Of a DNA stretch of 64,000 nucleotides, positions 61,587 to 64,000 are shown in pieces; the first letter of the stretch is position 1; the number at the start of each line of letters is the position of its first letter. The notes under the pieces are model-generated. The model was not told where the DNA came from, did no database searches, and was given only the letters and a program-made list of their open reading frames with translations. The stretch is from Marinobacter arenosus (GTDB lineage Bacteria > Pseudomonadota > Gammaproteobacteria > Pseudomonadales > Oleiphilaceae): contig NZ_JAHVAO010000001.1 in the NCBI RefSeq assembly GCF_019264345.1, positions 2,108,001-2,172,000 of the forward strand, in the 5' to 3' direction. A program made the translations under genes and the position numbers.

Positions 61587-64000
61587 GGTGCTTGATATCC
61601 ATATCGGTGAGCTGTTCGCTGACTTCCCGAATCGTATAGGTTTCCTGCTGGCGATCCCAGACCTTGATCTGGAAGGAGAGTTCCAAGCTTTTCACAGAGT
61701 AGCGCGTGGTCACGTATTCGTGATTGTGCTCGTTCGGGACCATTTCCGGGAGCTGGACCTCCGACACCACTAAATGAATAGTATGATTGCCGTCAAACCT
61801 GTAATCGACGTGGCGAGTAGTGCCGCGTCTGGAGGCAAGCGTCTCGGTCCCCGCCCGGCCAAGTGCTTGATAATGGGTTCGTTCGTATTCCAGTTCCCAC
61901 TCAATAGTCACTGGCTCGCCTGAAATGGCCAGTGCCGGCGCGGAAAAGGAAAACACAGATTCTGCTGTGCCCTGCCAAGCGGAAAGGTTATTTTCCTGTA
62001 GGACACTATTCATTGCGGAACCGGTTACCCTCGTGACAGACATAGGCATCATGGACTTCAGGAGGCCCACGTAAGCCGATTCTTCATCCCGCAAATCCGG
62101 AAGTTGATCTTTTGAATTACCCGAGAACGGGCCCCCTCGCAACCAGTTACTGATGGCATCATCCTTGATTTCGTAGTAAAGCCATTCGCCCAGCCCATAA
62201 ATTCCCAGACCAATCACCGTCACCCAACCCGCGCTGACCGTCCCTCCCCAGCCTACCGCCGTAGCGGCCCTGGATAACAGCGCCGATGCCACAGCCCGCT
62301 CACCAGTACGGTGCACCAACTGGCGGCCCATGGGTGTGAGGATTCGCCCGGCAATGATGTCGGAGTTAGTCATGACACCGACCCCGACAGCCTTGGTCAT
62401 ATCGGCTGCGGCCAGTTTCAGGCGCCCCTGAAACGCGTTTGCAGCGGCATCCCAGACCATTATGGAGACAGTAAACATACCCGCTATCCAGCCAGCGGCC
62501 TGGAGCTTGTTACGGACAACGGCATGGGCAAATCTGTTTTCCGAGTTGAAGCTACCAGACATTCTGGAAAACCATTTGGCTTCCTGTTTCCAGGCGCCAA
62601 CCTGTTTGTCGAGCCAAACGGTTCTTTTGGGTAACACCGACAGCAGCTGCCCAGAACTGACAAGTAGATCGGAGAAGGCACTCATAACCCCTGCGCCATA
62701 ACGAACTCCATCCTCAGAATAATTGACGGCATTCATAAAATTGAATAGGTCCAGCACCACCAAAAACGGCGGCAATCCTGTAGGGCTCACCGATGCCGTA
62801 TGGAAAAACTGTCCGACCGGTCGGCGCCTTACCACTTCACCAAAGGCCCGGTTGTCCGCCAGCTTCAGTGTGGCCCCCATCGCAGCGCCAGAGGTCAGGG
62901 TATGCCCCTGCTCATCCACAACGTCGAGCAGCGTATAAAGCTTGCTATCCTCGGCACTAGTTAAATGGAGAGTGGTCTTTCCGGGTATGGCAGCTTCAGC
63001 AAAGCCCTCGAAGGCTCCTTTCACCTGGCTGACTTTGGCTTCAAAAACAGCACCTTTCTTCATTAGAGTTTCCTGCACGCCAGCGAGCCACCATTGACTC
63101 ACTTCCGAAAGAGGTGCGGACAACGCGTGCATGCCGAAGCGAGTATCTGAGAATATTTCCGCGATATCAGGAGCACTGGTTTGGTCAAAATGCTCGCCAA
63201 GGCTCCGCAGTACGTTGGCTTCGGCCACTCGCATGGGTTGTTCACGGTCCTGGAGTGCGCCGACCATGGTACGGAGCTTTTCACCGGTGGCGTCGCCGGG
63301 CAATGCTTCGGATGGGTCCTTGAACGGCAACAGCAGCGCCGCCAATGGGTGCTCACCCACCATCAGGGATTCGTTCAGTTCTTCCGCGCCGCTGGCTTTC
63401 ATCCGGCCCGCATCCTGGGGCAACAGCAGCGGGTCGGCCCTGCCTACCGGCATGGTCAGGGCCTGGAGCAGAGGGCCGGCTTGAACGTATCCGGCCACGT
63501 CGTTACCTGGTTCGGCGTTGAAAAGATCACGCAGTACTTCCGTCAGGTTTTCCGCGCGTGTGTCTTCCATCAGGCGTACAACAACGCCCTGAGCTTCGAT
63601 CAGGTGGCGGCGCAGGGCTGCGCGCTCCACCTCATAGACGGTACGCAGCAGGAGCCCGTCTTCACTATCATCCAGACGATTGTCAAACCAGCTCCCCTCT
63701 ATGAGTAGAGGGTTTCTGGAGCCGTTCGGCAGCACCTCTCGTCGGAAATTGTTGTGGAACAATTCTGCGGTGACGCCGTGAGGCCGCTTTTTGATGTTAT
63801 CCACCAACGCCAGTAGAAGCGCCAGGCTCTCATTCATATGCTGAATCAGGTGCCTGGCCGCAAACAGTGGGTCCCGCAAGGTCAGCGATAACAGGTGACG
63901 GTTACGCAGCGTCTCGAATACATCCACGCCTTCGGTAATCTCCGGCAGCACCTCTCCCTTAAGGTGCAGGTGTCGCCAGCGTGGAACCAGCATCTGCGGA
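61573..64000 (-). CDS. Putative T6SS effector-like protein (VasX/BTH_I2691-like), 5' end beyond window
   Basis: At least 808 residues; the frame is open at the window edge and no ribosome site precedes the ATG at 63993, so the start probably lies outside. The visible part is largely helical, with hydrophobic segments in the last third (GWIAGMFTVSIMVWDAA and GWVTVIGLGIYGLGEWLYY) followed by WLRGGPFSG and a C-terminal beta-rich region (VTIEWELEYERTHY). This order resembles large VasX/BTH_I2691-type type VI effectors whose C-terminus is pore-forming, but I cannot confirm it without the N-terminal domain. No VgrG or other T6SS gene is in the window. Confidence 0.45.
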   Translation of the reverse strand, partial: PQMLVPRWRHLHLKGEVLPEITEGVDVFETLRNRHLLSLTLRDPLFAARHLIQHMNESLALLLALVDNIKKRPHGVTAELFHNNFRREVLPNGSRNPLLIEGSWFDNRLDDSEDGLLLRTVYEVERAALRRHLIEAQGVVVRLMEDTRAENLTEVLRDLFNAEPGNDVAGYVQAGPLLQALTMPVGRADPLLLPQDAGRMKASGAEELNESLMVGEHPLAALLLPFKDPSEALPGDATGEKLRTMVGALQDREQPMRVAEANVLRSLGEHFDQTSAPDIAEIFSDTRFGMHALSAPLSEVSQWWLAGVQETLMKKGAVFEAKVSQVKGAFEGFAEAAIPGKTTLHLTSAEDSKLYTLLDVVDEQGHTLTSGAAMGATLKLADNRAFGEVVRRRPVGQFFHTASVSPTGLPPFLVVLDLFNFMNAVNYSEDGVRYGAGVMSAFSDLLVSSGQLLSVLPKRTVWLDKQVGAWKQEAKWFSRMSGSFNSENRFAHAVVRNKLQAAGWIAGMFTVSIMVWDAAANAFQGRLKLAAADMTKAVGVGVMTNSDIIAGRILTPMGRQLVHRTGERAVASALLSRAATAVGWGGTVSAGWVTVIGLGIYGLGEWLYYEIKDDAISNWLRGGPFSGNSKDQLPDLRDEESAYVGLLKSMMPMSVTRVTGSAMNSVLQENNLSAWQGTAESVFSFSAPALAISGEPVTIEWELEYERTHYQALGRAGTETLASRRGTTRHVDYRFDGNHTIHLVVSEVQLPEMVPNEHNHEYVTTRYSVKSLELSFQIKVWDRQQETYTIREVSEQLTDMDIKHHARG

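Noticed and set aside
1-64000. tRNA, rRNA, CRISPR arrays, insertion sequences and prophage
   Set aside because: None recognised by eye; a tRNAscan or CRISPR search could confirm their absence.

Overview
The window is GC-rich, densely packed chromosomal DNA from a gammaproteobacterium. The gene set (TmcA, LasT, AcnA, CysK, TrxC, a marine-type dedicated sortase system and many c-di-GMP and sensor proteins) fits a free-living, motile marine bacterium. Marinobacter or a near relative is my best guess, from protein flavour only. I see no rRNA, tRNA, CRISPR array, transposase or prophage.

Layout. 0.1-10.8 kb is housekeeping: a HIBCH-type hydrolase, an ankyrin lipoprotein, TmcA, a DUF2237 protein, a UvrD-like helicase preceded by a 110-bp long-hairpin repeat, an OmpA/OprF-type porin, and a methyltransferase and LasT whose divergent start codons overlap. 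10.8-16.8 kb holds a DadA/PPK2 pair, TatD, an HD-GYP phosphodiesterase and a Na/Pi cotransporter. 16.8-31.8 kb is a signalling block: a lone solute-binding lipoprotein coupled to a PhnD-PAS-PAS-GGDEF protein; a LysO operon; then three receiver proteins (REC, REC-HDOD, Hpt-REC-REC-GGDEF) divergent from three tandem sensor histidine kinases. None of these six has a DNA-binding domain, so they look like a phosphorelay that controls protein activity and c-di-GMP. 31.8-43.7 kb carries AcnA, an unusual six-helix chemoreceptor, an ABC exporter, a zinc-finger membrane protein, a rhomboid protease, a small OmpA-domain protein and small membrane proteins.

43.7-49.4 kb is a complete proteobacterial dedicated sortase system: class GN sortase and its VIT/VWA target on one strand, the PdsR/PdsS two-component pair divergently on the other. 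The PdsS sensor region looks like a CBM9-type beta-sandwich, which would suggest carbohydrate or glycan sensing. 49.4-60.5 kb has DUF3422, a DUF815 ATPase, methylglyoxal synthase, TrxC, a diguanylate cyclase with three tandem SBP_bac_3 sensor domains, CysK, an outer-membrane barrel, a GDPD enzyme, a lipase with a translationally coupled unknown partner, and a DUF4124 protein. 60.6 kb to the end holds two overlapping genes resembling type VI secretion effector-region proteins; the larger runs off the window edge.

Whole-window themes: four c-di-GMP enzymes (one HD-GYP, three GGDEF, each GGDEF with an RxxD inhibitory site), five sensor proteins with distinct extracytoplasmic or membrane sensing modules, and tight packing with many ATGA-type and convergent overlaps.
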